Assembly: GCA_009823505.1 (NCBI GenBank)
Contig: VZQC01004717.1
Span: 438,933-502,932, forward strand
DNA length: 64,000 nucleotides
Direction: 5' to 3'
Source: Rhizomys pruinosus
Lineage: Eukaryota > Chordata > Mammalia > Rodentia > Spalacidae
This document shows positions 35,421 to 47,427 of this stretch, piece after piece. The notes beneath the pieces are model-generated. The model was not told the DNA's origin. It did not search any database and saw nothing but the letters and a program-made list of their open reading frames with translations. Every line of letters starts with the position of its first letter. Positions within the stretch are counted from its first letter, which is position 1. The position numbers were made by a program, and so were the translations under genes.

Positions 35421-36189
35421 ATGTCAGCGGACAGCGCTCTCCAGCACCAAGTCACCTGGGAGCTACAGCGAGCGGTTGCCCCAGTTACTATCATCTGCAG
35501 CCGCCCCTCGTTTCATCACCGCCCAGGCCTGTGAGTGGCTTCCTGGGCACCTCTGCTGTTTTACCGGTATAATTTCTTTTCTCTCCCCCTCAATATGCAA
35601 GGCAAGGGACATTTCCAATAGAAACAGAACACCAGGTAGGCACAGCAGAAAGAGCGAGCTCCGTAGAGGACATTTAGCAGCACTGGGCGCCTGAATGGCC
35701 CACTTGAAGCTTATGGAGACCGTGATTAATCAGCAATAAAGATGGCTGCAGAGATAAACAGTGGATGGGGACGTGCCCCTCTACGCTGCAAAGTGCTGGA
35801 AATGCTTTCTTAAGGAAGCGCCCATCTTCCCTTCGTTGCACTTCATAATCACCCTCTCCCCAGTTAGCCATTTCTTCTGAATTTCCATCCTATGAGGATC
35901 CAGCTCACTCAAGCCAGACCCAGATTCTCACCACGTGTGCTTTGGCACAGCGCCCAGCCACACTGAGCAGCTCTTGGAAAGCAAGCTCTATGGACTGCAA
36001 GGCCACTGCAATCCACACAGTACTCAGCACCTTCTTCACAAGAACCCAGGGGGACTTCTTAGAGAAAACAACTCCGTGTTTTCCTTGAGGGCACTATGAA
36101 CCATGGAATTTGTTGTTTCTTTCTTTGCAATGACTGCCAGAATTCTCAAAGCTAAACTTGCCTTTCCTTTAAAAAAATTAAGCGCAGAA
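35421..36189. other. Unique DNA, locally GC-rich
   Basis: 35,421-35,560 is GC-rich with a few CpGs, but I see no promoter, exon or conserved frame. Confidence 0.35.
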
Positions 36190-36385
36190 GGGCTGGAGAG
36201 ATGGTTCAGTGTTCAAGAGCACTTACTGACCCTCCAGAATACCCCAGTTCTGTTCCCAGCATCCACCCACCTCAGGGGTCCACAATTGCATGTAACTCCT
36301 GACCCAGAGGATCTGACACCCTATTCTGGATTCCATGGGTGCCTTCACTCAAGTGTACATACACCCACACACACGTAATTAAAAA
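36190..36385 (+). mobile_element. B2-type SINE, old copy
   Basis: Diverged 'ggctggagagatggttcagt' head, 'cagcatccaccca' middle, and 'tacacccacacacac' end. Confidence 0.85.
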
Positions 36386-36477
36386 TAACAAGATAAATCA
36401 TTTTTAATTAAGCACAGTATAATTACATGACTTAATAACTCCATTTCTGTATGATATTCAAAAGAATTGAAAACAAG

Positions 36478-36612
36478 CCAGGCAGGGTGGTGCACACCTT
36501 TAATCCCTGCACTCAGGAGGCAAAGGCAGGCAGATCTCTGTGAGATCAAGACCAGCCTAGTCTACATAGCAAGATCCAGCTCAGCTGTGGTTAGAGGAAG
36601 AGTCTGACTCAA
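36478..36612 (+). mobile_element. B1 SINE
   Basis: Diverged B1 whose A-rich tail leads straight into the (GAA)n array. Confidence 0.9.
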
Positions 36613-36615
36613 GGA

Positions 36616-36745
36616 AAAGAAGAAGAAGAAGAAGAAGAAGAAGAAGAAGAAGAAGAAGAAGAAGAAGAAGGAGGAGGAGGAGGAGGAGGAGGAGGAGGAG
36701 GAGGAGGAGGAGGAGGAATAGGAGGAGGAAGAGGAGGAGAGATCA
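36616..36745. repeat. Compound (GAA)n(GGA)n microsatellite
   Basis: GAA triplets pass into GGA triplets and then an interrupted GGA tail. Pure purine for about 100 bp. Confidence 0.97.
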
Positions 36746-37215
36746 AGGACTCATACAGGTATTTGCATTCACAACCACCTCATAGCACTGTTCTCAATGT
36801 CTAAAAAAAACAACCCAAGCATTCATCAATTGGTGAATGAATTAATATATTTCCTACATGTCTGTGAGGGAATATTACTCAGCCTGAAAAAGAATGGAAA
36901 TTCAAACACATGTAACAATAAAAATGAACGTTGAGGATGCCAAGAGCAACAAGGAAAATAAATCCTGTATAACTATTTATATGAGGAACCTATACTGGTC
37001 AGTTCACAGAACACAGTGGGATGGTGGTTGCCCTCTGGGAAGAGGAAAATTGGAGTTGTTAGTAAATAGATTGTCAGTTTTGCAAGACAGAAAGGGTTAT
37101 GGGCATGGACAGCAGTAGTGATGGTTTGACAACACCAAGAATACACTGTGTACTCTTAAAACTGACCAAAATAATCAATTTTATGTTGTGAATGTTTCAT
37201 CACAATAAAAAAAAT
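36746..37215 (+). mobile_element. Ancient mammalian L1 3' end (L1M-type)
   Basis: Follows the old L1 3' UTR word order: 'gaatattactcagcctgaaa', 'tatatgaggaacct', 'gggatggtggttgcc', 'cagttttgcaagac', 'ttttatgttgtgaatgtttc' and the final 'cacaataaaaaaaa'. No coding capacity. Confidence 0.85.
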
Positions 37216-38460
37216 TATAATAGAAAGCTAACAAATGTAAAAGATCTCACAGACTGTACATTGTAATATATATCATTTTAACCTTATTTCTACACTTATA
37301 TTTTCCTCGATGAATATTTTTCTGGCATTTTAATGTTGTATATGCATTTTTAAACCGTGATTGTTTTTGTACGGAACAGAATGGATTTGAGTAGTAGAAC
37401 ACATTCAGAGTGATATGACAAAGCTGTCAGATTCCTCTGTTGCAAGAAGAAAACCTGTGTTTCTGAAGCCTATTGTTGGTGCTGGTGAGAGGCAATGAAT
37501 CTGTGGGGAAGACTGCACTTGGCTTCTGCCTGAGTCCAGGGAACCACTTTTCAGTGGTGGGCACTTGAGGCTCAGCCCTTCCGTAGCCTTGGTCCCTTCT
37601 TACCAGATTTCTCTCTTGATTTCCCAGATCGCCAGGAAAGTTTTACAGCCTCTTGGAGCCTGCACTGAGAAACTGATTCTGGGTTCTGCAATCAAATATT
37701 AAAACCCTTACTAAGTTTTAAACAAGAAGCATAGTGTTGGTCTGCATAGGACCTCATATTAGGAGGAAAGAACATGTTTTACTTTCCATCTACTCCCCAG
37801 CCTGACCCAGTGCCCTTCAGGCTACACACTAGGAGACATGACGCACAGCCAGCCCTCAAAACCCATGTCTCCTAGTTGCACAATCATATAATCACCGGTT
37901 GACAATATCTGAAAAGACTGAATCTGTAGTAAAGTTGTGCAAGTTTTCCCTTCTTGTCAGTATTCTATCACAAGAACAGAATGGCAGCAATTTACACAGC
38001 ATTTACATTATATTAAGCAGTATAGTCTAGAGCTTATATGCAAACACTATGCCATTTTATTAAGGGGACAGGGCACCTATTGATTTTAGCACCCAAGGGT
38101 GTCTTAGAACCAGTGCCCATGGATAGCACAGGATGACTCCAAACACTGGAACTACATGAAGTCTCTACTACACAGTACCGAAGGTTCCCTCCTCACAGTC
38201 ACAGACCCAAACCCAATCCAGACCACACTGAAGGAACAGAAAGGGCAGGTTGAGTGAGGAAAGGAGGCTTGTGAACACGTGCAGCATGAATGAGGGAGAC
38301 ACCATGTCTCTGGTCTTTTCTGAGCTGGAATCACACACAGAAATCATTTTTGCTGTGAAAACACAACATGTGTAACATCCACAGCCCAAGCTGTCATGAG
38401 CCAGGTCCCAGTGGCAAGAGAGAACTACACAGGTGTTTACCCCAGCATATTAGCATTGCT
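37216..38460. other. Unique DNA
   Basis: No gene or repeat recognised. Confidence 0.45.
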
Positions 38461-38464
38461 GTTA

Positions 38465-38465
<1 letters not shown>

Positions 38466-38516
<51 letters not shown>
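38466..38516. repeat. (TG)n microsatellite
   Basis: About 25 TG units directly abutting the tail of the reverse B1. Confidence 0.97.
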
Positions 38517-38656
38517 TTTTTGAGACAGGGTCTTCCTGTAGCTCTGGCTGGCATGAACTCACTCTGTAGACCAAGCTGGCCTTGAACTCACAGAGATCCA
38601 CCTGCCTTTGCCTCCCAAGCACCAGGATTAAAGGCAAGCACCACCATGCCCGGCCT
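38517..38656 (-). mobile_element. B1 SINE
   Basis: Reverse-orientation B1; its A tail appears to have become the (TG)n array. Confidence 0.94.
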
Positions 38657-38737
38657 GCCATTATTTTTAAACTTTGCAGAGTACTATGAAGGTGACACCA
38701 TGAAACTTTACATGCTAACCGAGAAAATTAATGTAAT

Positions 38738-38930
38738 GGGGCTGAAGAATTGGTTCAGTGGTTAAGAGCACTGTCTGCTCTTGGAGAGGACCCAGGTTCA
38801 GTTGCCAGCACCCACATGGTGGTTAGCAACTGTCGATAACTCCACTTACAAGGGATCTGATGCTATCTTCTGGCCTGCACCCATGTGGTGCACTTACGCA
38901 CATGCAGACATAGCATTCACACAAAAATAA
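38738..38930 (+). mobile_element. B2-type SINE, old copy
   Basis: 'ggggctgaagaattggttca' head, 'cccacatggtggtt' middle, ends in the (GATA)n array. Confidence 0.9.
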
Positions 38931-38953
38931 GATAGATAGATTATGGATGGATG

Positions 38954-38992
<39 letters not shown>

Positions 38993-39006
38993 GATAGGTA
39001 GATAGG
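38931..39006. repeat. (GATA)n microsatellite
   Basis: GATA array with GGAT interruptions, seeded from the B2 tail. Confidence 0.96.
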
Positions 39007-39332
39007 TAAATAAATAAGTATTTTTAAATAAATTAACTTAGAAAAGCAACAAAAACTCTCCACAGATATGATTTTCACAGTTTTCATGGGTAAGGAGGCA
39101 GAGGGCGTCACTCAGTTCCCCTGGGAGGTTAGACTTCAATGGCTTCTGTTTTAAACTACATACAAATGCAGAGAAAGAACTAGAAGAGCACAGGAGAAAG
39201 GGGGGTGAAAGCTCGTCTGCCTGCGCTTCAAGTTCAAGGCTTGTATGAAATCGGGCTTACAGTGAACGCTGTCCAAATGCAGAGCCTTTCAGTTTTTGTT
39301 TGTTTTACGTTTTCGTTGTTTGCTTGATTGTT

Positions 39333-39499
39333 TGTTTGTTTGTTTGTTTGTTTGTTTGTTTTAGACGGGGTTTCCCTGTAGCCTCAGCTGTCCTGGGACT
39401 CACTACGTAGACCAGGCTGGCTTTGAACTCACAGAGATCCACCTGTCTCTGCTTCCCAAGTGCTGGTACTAAAGGTGTGTGCCACCACTCCCAGCCCCT
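39333..39499 (-). mobile_element. B1 SINE with (TTTG)n tail
   Basis: The (TTTG)n run at 39,333-39,362 is the mutated A tail of a reverse B1 that ends at about 39,497. Confidence 0.93.
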
Positions 39500-39697
39500 T
39501 TCTGTTTTTTAGTTCCCAAATTCTAACAAAATGTCAAGAAGTTTCAACCAAAGAATGGGCCACATGGCGGTGGGATTTGTCATTTAATTTCTATTTTCAT
39601 GGGTGTCAGAGAACAAAGTAAAACAAAGACGTTGAGGTAGGAAAGCGGGAGGCGGGGAAAGAGCAGGACCAGAAAGGATACAGGAGGGACGCAGGGG

Positions 39698-39820
39698 CAG
39701 CATCCCAGGGCAGCATCCCGGGGCAGTACCCCAGGGCAGCACCCCAGGGCAGCATCCTGGGGCAGCATCCTGGGGCAGCATCCCGGGGCAGCATCCCAGG
39801 GCAGCATCCAGGGCAGCATC
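39698..39820. repeat. 13-bp GC-rich minisatellite
   Basis: Eight 13-bp units of the type 'cagcatcccaggg', one 12-bp unit and a partial unit. Variants swap C/T at position 8-9 and A/G at position 10. The 13-bp period creates a 13-residue repeat in minus-strand frames, which is not evidence for a protein. Confidence 0.95.
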
Positions 39821-40099
39821 TCCTCCTTTCCGGATCTCTGAGCCACCCCCACCCACGTGCTCACTCTGTTCCTAACAGCACCTTCATCAATTAAGATTCT
39901 CCGAGACTGGCAGGCTCCAAGATCCGCAGTACCATCCGCGTACTCACTCTTCCACTGGCACGGCAAACAATCCCGAATATTAAAAGGAAAGCTGCACGCC
40001 CAGCCATGTCTTTTGTATACAGACAGCTGAAGCTGCCTGAAAGTTTGGCACCAAAAGGCCAAGTACCATATTTTCAGCCACCCACACGCCAAACCCTAT

Positions 40100-40690
40100 A
40101 ATAACTACAGACTCTAGATGTGAGATTTTCAGACATTCACAGCAAAGGAAAACTAATAGTCATGTTTCTTCTTGTGCTTTCTTTCCTAACAGGGCAGTTT
40201 TTCAACTCGAGAAACTCGTGGCTATAAGCTAAAGGGAACAAAGTGTGCTACGGAGATATGCTCACCAGATGTCAAATGGCGCTTATTTATTTCAACAGAA
40301 AGCCCCACTTTGTACATTTGGTTCATTCAGTAGGATGTGCTCTGTAACAAGTATTTTTTTATGAGTAAAAAGCTGCCACCAGTGTGCTTAAGTTACAATA
40401 GGGTGCCCGGAAAGTCTGTTCACTGAGACTCAGTATTGCTCTTTTTGCTTTTCAACTCATCCTTCTTCTATAATAGAGACGATGTTATGGCAAAGGTTAC
40501 TCCTGGATTAATAAACAACCTCACCAGGTCAGACTTGGAAGGAAAGAGGCTAAGTCTCTTTGCTTTTGGATGCCAGGTGTTTAAGCTGCAGAGTGCCATT
40601 AGTCACAGTATAACAACAGAAATCATACCAAGTCCCTCTTTTGTGGAATGATGGGCTCCTTTGCATGAATGAGCCCGTCAGACCCTAAAC
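40100..40690. other. Repeat-free stretch, candidate conserved non-coding element
   Basis: Even, complex sequence without repeats, for example around 40,230-40,420. The only open frame is a 71-codon one at 40,436-40,651 without recognisable features. Judgement from texture only. Confidence 0.28.
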
Positions 40691-40784
40691 TCTGAGAGCT
40701 TACGCTGCCCCTGCCGTGAGGACAAAAAAAAAAAAAAAAAGATCAACCTGAAACTTCTCTGAGCTTTTGCTGATAAGCAGAACG

Positions 40785-40829
40785 TTGTTTTGTTTTGTTT
40801 TGTTTTGTTTTGTTTTGTTTTGTTTTGTC
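40785..40829. repeat. (TTTTG)n microsatellite
   Basis: About nine TTTTG units. Confidence 0.95.
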
Positions 40830-41189
40830 TGCATCAGACATGCCTTGACACCCCTCATTCTGCTCAATAGAAAATATACTTTCAGGTCAAATCCATCCAG
40901 AACTTTCCATCCCTGTCAGAAATGAGCACTCTTCCTACTGACAAGGTGAGAGGCATTTGGACAGAGAAGACAGACTCACTTGGCTCACACTAGAAACAGA
41001 CAAGATCTTTCAGAGATGAGCAAGCACAGGAGAATGTATTCCCAGATCATCAAACCGACAACTTCAGGTTCTGCAGAGTATGGGGCAGAGTGCCAACTAG
41101 CTCAGAAACACAATGGATAAGCAGTGTGTTGATAGGAACTGGAACTAGTACAAAAAGAAACAGGACATTTTTCTGGTAGCTCAAAACAG

Positions 41190-41537
41190 TGATACAAGAT
41201 GCAACCCCTAACCACAGAATAATCTAAAATATAAACAAGGGGGAATCTAGGAAAAGCTCAACAACAGCTGGACAACTTAAGAAGGGGTGCCAAGCTGGAC
41301 TGGAGCAGGCTAGCCGATGAGACACACTCTGGTTCTCTGTGGATGGCCCACACTCATGTGTATACAGGCAGCACTAACTGGACTCAGTGGATTGTAAAAA
41401 ATAAAAGAAAAGATTCCATAAAGCTGGAAGGGAGATATACTGGGGAACTGGGGGAGTTAGAGGGAGGTGGGGAGGGAATGGGGGGTGGATATGATTAAGA
41501 TTCACTACCATTTTCACCAAAGAATAAATTTTTAAGA
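41190..41537 (+). mobile_element. L1 3' UTR (Lx-like)
   Basis: The words 'gacacactctggttctc', 'actggactcagtggattgta', a G-rich run at 41,450-41,490 and the closing 'ttttcaccaaagaataaat' follow the order of older murine L1 3' UTRs. No ORF2 is attached. Confidence 0.65.
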
Positions 41538-41899
41538 GAAGGACTGATAGAAGAAAAATGAAAAGGAAATGGAGCTTGGAGAGAAAAAAAGAAATCATGA
41601 AAATAGGTTAGAAAATGTGGAAGGGGTTGACGTGATGCAACTTTGGGATTAAAAGTTCAGTCTCCAGCTGGAGAGAATGGCACATGCAGGAACAAAAAAT
41701 GATCAAGGATCATTTGGATTGTTTTTCAAAATCGATGAGAGATGCTGATTTTTGGATTCAGGATGAGTACTGAGAAGACAATAATTAACTTACACGCCCA
41801 GGGGGTAAAGGGAGAGTTCTACAAGCGTGGCTGAGCAGGACCATTGTGTATGGAAGTCACGTAGTGGAATTTCCAAAGTCTGCAATATAATATTCTATG
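41538..41899. other. Unique DNA up to the junction with the inverted copy
   Basis: Looks like ordinary sequence until about 41,880. The exact junction cannot be fixed because the copy is so noisy at its start. Confidence 0.4.
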
Positions 41900-44800
41900 T
41901 ATATTCCTGTCTAGTCCACGATAGTAACCTTCTCTTCTCACTAACGATAGTTCGCTAGTGTAGATCAATCAAGTGTTTTAACTCAATGCAGGTTGATTGT
42001 TAGCTCTAACTTTAACTTATGTAGTCCTATCTCTTATTATGAGTAATGTAAACAACGTAGCATCTAGTTATTAGCGTAATTTCACTTACTAATGACATAT
42101 ATTGACTAAGGATATTGCTACCAGCTAAATCGTTTTATGAAACTATCTCAAGATGCTAGGTATACCAATAGAGGCATGATTAAATACTTTCCTGGCGAAT
42201 ATCTTGGGTAGATCGAGATATTATCAAAGCTCTGTTGCAAGTATATTTGCCAATTTCTTCATTGACATTGTCATTTTTAAAAGGATATTCTCGCCAGATA
42301 GGTAGGGCTAGTGCTTGGTAATGATTAGGGAGTGTCGCCTAGTAATAACTGTCGGTCTCTAGGTCCAAGCAGTATGTAAGTGTATTAGTTTGCCAAATTA
42401 CACCCTCTAGCAACAAGTGGTTCCCTGGACTCCACGAGAATACGACCAGCCTCAAACGTATTGGATGCAGTGTCTATTAACAAACCCGGACTGGCGACAT
42501 CTTAGTGTCATAGAATTTGCGACCTTTTGTTCTTTTTATTTCTATCATGTCGGAGACCTAATCATTATGACAGGGTTAGTGCTTATTTGAACAAATAATG
42601 ATATGGTTAATTGGAGTTATGCACCCAGTGTGCTTTTAGAATGTCACTATGCTAAGGATTCCATTGCCTAATGGGTGTCAAGATCTACAGATTCCAAACA
42701 GTTAAGAGGATAGTTGAACATAGCTCTAGGGTCATAGTAGCTCAGTTGGATATTGTTTTCTCTTTTAGCTGATCTTACAATCTCATTTCTCCTATGTACG
42801 TAATATAACAATCACGGTTATTAAAAAAAGGCCCCATATGACATACACCTAAAGCTGCCAAGAAATTTTAGTTCAGCTTCGGAGATACTGGATTCACAGG
42901 GAGTTGTCCTACCGAGTGATTATCATTGGGATTAAGGATGATAGCAGGAATATAGTTTCACATGTAAGGGCGAAGAACCTTCGAGATCTATGTCGGGGAT
43001 ATCGGAGTCCTTTAGTTCCACTCTTCTCATATAATGATGATGGTTTTAATCTATGTCAGTGTGAGTGCCAAAATCGGTCACAATCATTAAATATTGACTT
43101 AATCCATTTTGCTTGGTTCCTAAGTTTTGAAACCGTACCCACAGTGACACAATTATTTTGAGTGTGCCGTCAAACCACTACACCTACCAGCTGTCCGATT
43201 CGCCCATTTTTTTCTTGACACCTTGTCTGAATGACTTTTGACAAAAGCTGACACCATTACTATCTGAGTTAACTTCCACCCATCTCCAATTTTCCCTCTC
43301 TCTGTTTCTTCCAGTTGGGTCACCGATACCGGGATCTCCATGATGTTCTGTGAAAAACTGACCAGTTATAAGGTTCCTCATCAGTATTAGATTTAAGCGG
43401 ATTTAAAGTATTTCTTGTTTGCTCTTGGATATCTCGTTTTCAATTCTGGTTTTAGGTGGTGTTACTATGTAGTTTGCAAATTTCCATGTTCTTTTTCAGG
43501 CTTCTCAGGAGTCTATCATTCTCCATGTCAGCATGCATTATTGTCTGTAAATCATTTTATTGAATTCAATTCACTGGCACGAATCTTGGTAGCTGAAGAC
43601 AAGGTCAGACTTTTGTTCGGGTCCTGGTCTAGCTAGTTTTGCTTCTTGTGTTCGAATCACTTGAACGTCATAAAACTTTAATTGTTAAAATGTGGTTAGT
43701 TGGAACTGTTCATTCCTATTTCGGCTAGAGTAAGGTATTTCCGTCTAACAAGACATGCTGGGATATAAGTTAAATATTTCTAATTCAACAATTGGGAATG
43801 ATGCTTGGGGCCTATGTTTATATTTAACATTGAGCACAGGCTAATGAGGTGCTCTGTTGAGCATTAATGAGGCAAATTCCTTGCCTGATATCTTGCATCC
43901 TCCCCTCTTTCGATCCTCCCCCTAGTCTCTCCTTTCCTCCTTTCTCCTCCCTTTCCCTCTACCTCAACTTTCCTCTCCTCTCTCTCTCTCCTCTCCTTCC
44001 CTCTTCCCTCCCCTCCCTCCTCCCTCTCCTCTCCTCCCTCCTCTCTTCCCCTTCTTCCTTTCCCTCCTCTTTCCTTTCTCTTCTCTTTCTTCTTCTCTTT
44101 CATTCTTTCCTTTTTCTTCTTCTCTTCTTAGCTTCAGTATTCTTCTTTCTCTCACCTTCATATCTCACTAGCTTTCTTGCCACGTTGGAGAATCAAGTAA
44201 TCCTTTCGTCTATGCTTCTAAACAGAACCTAGGTGGACTAGGGTCTGGAATTGTTGAGTCCTCAACTAGGTAGAAGTCTACCCTATGGCGCTCTGTGTTC
44301 TTTTGCCATCTCCTGTCAGCACGCAAGGATCTGCCTAGCCTTTTCAGGGATATAATTGGGCCTGTCGCACCCAAGCCAGCTCGGCCCTTGAGGTAGTTTA
44401 ATGGTTCAATGCTCTCCATTCTGAATATCTACAGAAGATGGAACGTGTCATCTTGGCTTAGAGTGTTCTACAAATACATATTTTATAACTAAGATGCTTC
44501 ATAATCAGAATGGAGATAATTTGTAAGATCAGTTTGATAACTTTATGAGCTTTTGGTGTTTTAATTATAAAATAACTGGTGTGATTTGAGGCTTTGTGTA
44601 AATTGTATCTATCATAGTAGTTTGAACGAGTGGTGCTAGCTGGGCATGTGAGAAATTCCTAACACTAGGAGTGGAAGTCAGCACTCTCATGGGTGGAGAA
44701 AGTTTCCACCAGTGCACAATGGTGTCTAGGGAATATACTCCCGCGTGAGGTGGCGATGGGAAGTGTTAGCGATAGCACCAGCAACACTGGGGTTGTAGAT

Positions 44801-47374
44801 CCCCTGTGGAAGGGGTGCAGTTAAGGTGGGTGCGTATTTGCTTGTGAGAGGCAACCTGAGAGAGAACTGGGCGTCATCTTGGACGCGGTCTCCACTGTAA
44901 TCGCTAACTGCTCGTCTTTGAAAATTTTCATCTATAGGAGAGAGAAAGGCACAGTATCTTCCACCAGCCCTTTTGCTGGCATTAATTATTCTGTTTTAAA
45001 AAGGCAACAGCTAAGCTATTTAAGGCTATAAGAGAGAGAAAATCTACTGCGAAGACTAAGTGCATCGATGTGTTCAAAAGTCAGTTGACCAAGATACACA
45101 AAAGAGAGAAAGAAATTACCCACGAGAGTCCTATTGTAGGTTGTCCCCTATATCAAAAGTAGCGCACAAACATACGGGGTGTAGCTTGTTGCTTGTTATA
45201 CACGAAATCTGATGGCATAGACCCGTACCTGCTGTGGGGAGTTTGTTGTGAGACGACAGTAGGGCCTTTGCTGATCCCGAAGTTAAGCTAGGTGTGGTAG
45301 CTTGCGCAAAGCAAAGGGCTGCCGCTTCCTGCTAGTCTCATTAATCCAGAGCATTTATGACTATGTTCGCGGGTGAGGGGGGGGCGCGTGCGGTCGCTTT
45401 ATGCAAAGGGCGTGTGCACATCGTGGGGCGTGGCAGCTATATGTGTCCTGGATGCACGAGCTCGTGTTGAAGAATGTCGATGCGTGGTGACTGGCCTCAT
45501 TAGAGAGATGGGAATATCTGTCAAGAGACTCGAAGATCGGCTCATCAACTTGAGGGGAGTGAGGAAAGGTCAAGAAGTATAAAAATGATAGTGGCGCTAA
45601 ACTGCGTAGAGGGGGAAATAGGGATGAGTTTAGTGGGCGCTAAGTGCATATCCGTTAAAGGAGAGGAAAGAACAATGTGTCCGCAGTTCTACCTTTGCTC
45701 CACAGAAGAGCTAAGATTATTGTTGGTGCCCACGAGCTATCCTCTCGACTCCACTGGTAAGATAGTTATGCTGCTGAAGCCATCCTAGTCCTATCCATTC
45801 CAGCTGTCTGATTAAATTCACGGCTTCTCGTCCACTATGACACCACATCTTTCAGTGATTGGCCCAGCTGCACTAAGATCAAGCGCTGCGCGCAGTGCCA
45901 ATAACGTTGCAAGTTAGAAGATGCTATCTCATCTAGCGGAGCTCAGGCTTCTTTCTGCTGTGCCTACCTGGTGTTCTGTTTCTATTGGAAATGTCCCTTG
46001 GGCGCCTCAGTTGCTCGAATATAAAGGTCTAACGGGCGAAGTAAGAGCCAAGGAGAACGCCAAATTCGCATTTCCTTATCCGCTGAGGTAAAGTGCCCAG
46101 CCTAGAACCGGTGTGCTCCTGAGGTATTTCTATTGTCGGAAACTGCGACTCCTAGTGCCTTGCATGTAGTGTCGAGAGGTGGAGAAAGAGAAAAAGAATT
46201 AAAACGCCAGGGGCAGGCTGCACAGATTGATAAGTGAAAGAACTGGTGCGGCCAACCCTACGCTGTACAGAAACTCCGCTCAAGGTAGATCCTTAACAGG
46301 GCGCTGGGTGGCGTGATTGATGAGAGCGCTGTCCGCTGGAACCCAGATGCCACGGCAGTCGGAGACGCCAGGGAGGACTGATGCTAGAACTTGGGGCAGA
46401 ACTCCGGGCTCGCTGAATAGCCCCAGGGTGACTTCTGGGGCTGAGATGGCGGGCTGTCCGCTGCATCTCAAGTGGGCGAGAGGCGTCAAGATGATTATAT
46501 TGACCTTAGGCTACGGACACTAATAGGATTTCAATGAAAGGTCCCTCAGTTGGCTCGAGCACCAAAATAATCATTAAAAAATTAGGTCCCGCTAGGGCTT
46601 GATCAATTATACTACACTTCAATCTATGATGAAGCAGCACTATTGGCTGATAATATCTTTGACCTTGAAGTTCAAAGTGGAATGAGAATACTATAGACGC
46701 GTGATATATCTGGAATGTATGCAGAGATAAGCTAAGATTAAAAACTAGAATTTAATAGTGTGGAAGCAGATCGTTAATGTACATATTTATATTAGTAGTG
46801 GAGTGGATCTGCATCTCTATTGTTCAGGATTTGCTAAGAATTGGGGTTCCACGTATGCTACGGAAGATGCAGAAGAGGGTCACGTAACTGCCCACTGGTA
46901 AACGAATTAGCCGCAATCAGTATGCGTGCTGTGAAATCCTTGTGTCACAGCCAGCAAGTCTGGTGTAATGTCCTAGCGTGGCAAGCTCGGGACCCCAACT
47001 GGTCGCACATAATCCGAGGGCCTGCGCCTGACCCTAAAGGTCTCAGTTAAATTCGGCGACGTGGCAGCGACGCGATGACTTAATTTTCACGCATTCAAGA
47101 CAGCCAAGCAGATCGTGAACATAGCTGACCAATTTCTCAAAGAATCCAGATGACGAGGCTAAGAGGTCATGGCTACAGAACAGCGAGAGAGCGAGCTGGG
47201 CTCTACATCTTCTGACCTGACATATTTAAGGACACTCGGTGGTAATATCGTGGAGCACTTGTTAGATGAATGTGAATGACTGTCGTATGATGAAAATATA
47301 GGAAAGCCAATTCGTAAGTGCTGCATCTGATTCGCGTACAAGAAAGTTGTCCTCTCTCTTTCTCTCTCATCTCT

Positions 47375-47427
<53 letters not shown>

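Larger units (their letters stand above)
33611..37900 (+). repeat. Left (source) arm of a large inverted repeat
   Basis: Reverse-complement counterparts of this segment lie at 41,900-48,741. Matching anchors include 33,611-33,628 with 48,722-48,740, 34,764-34,782 with 47,553-47,571, 35,604-35,643 with 45,961-46,000, 36,981-37,004 with 43,357-43,381, and 37,532-37,549 with 42,415-42,432. This arm looks like normal genomic sequence. The inner end is approximate. Confidence 0.85.

Noticed and set aside
35421..35700. Possible exon or promoter in a GC-rich stretch
   Set aside because: Few CpGs, no sustained frame with splice sites, no TATA or other clear signal.
39580..40092. 170-codon minus-strand open frame with a Cys/Pro-rich repeat
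   Set aside because: The repeat comes from a 13-bp minisatellite whose period suits any frame; no domain, splice signals or conserved flanks.
43867..44232. 121-codon Ser/Pro/Leu-rich frame and opposite Glu/Arg-rich frames
   Set aside because: Translation of the scrambled image of the (GAA)(GGA) microsatellite in the artefactual inverted copy.
45373..46523. Several 65-70 codon frames in a CpG-rich stretch, suggesting a CpG island or foreign DNA
   Set aside because: CpGs and frames are products of near-random error in the reverse-complement copy of 35.4-36.0 kb; anchors show the true source.
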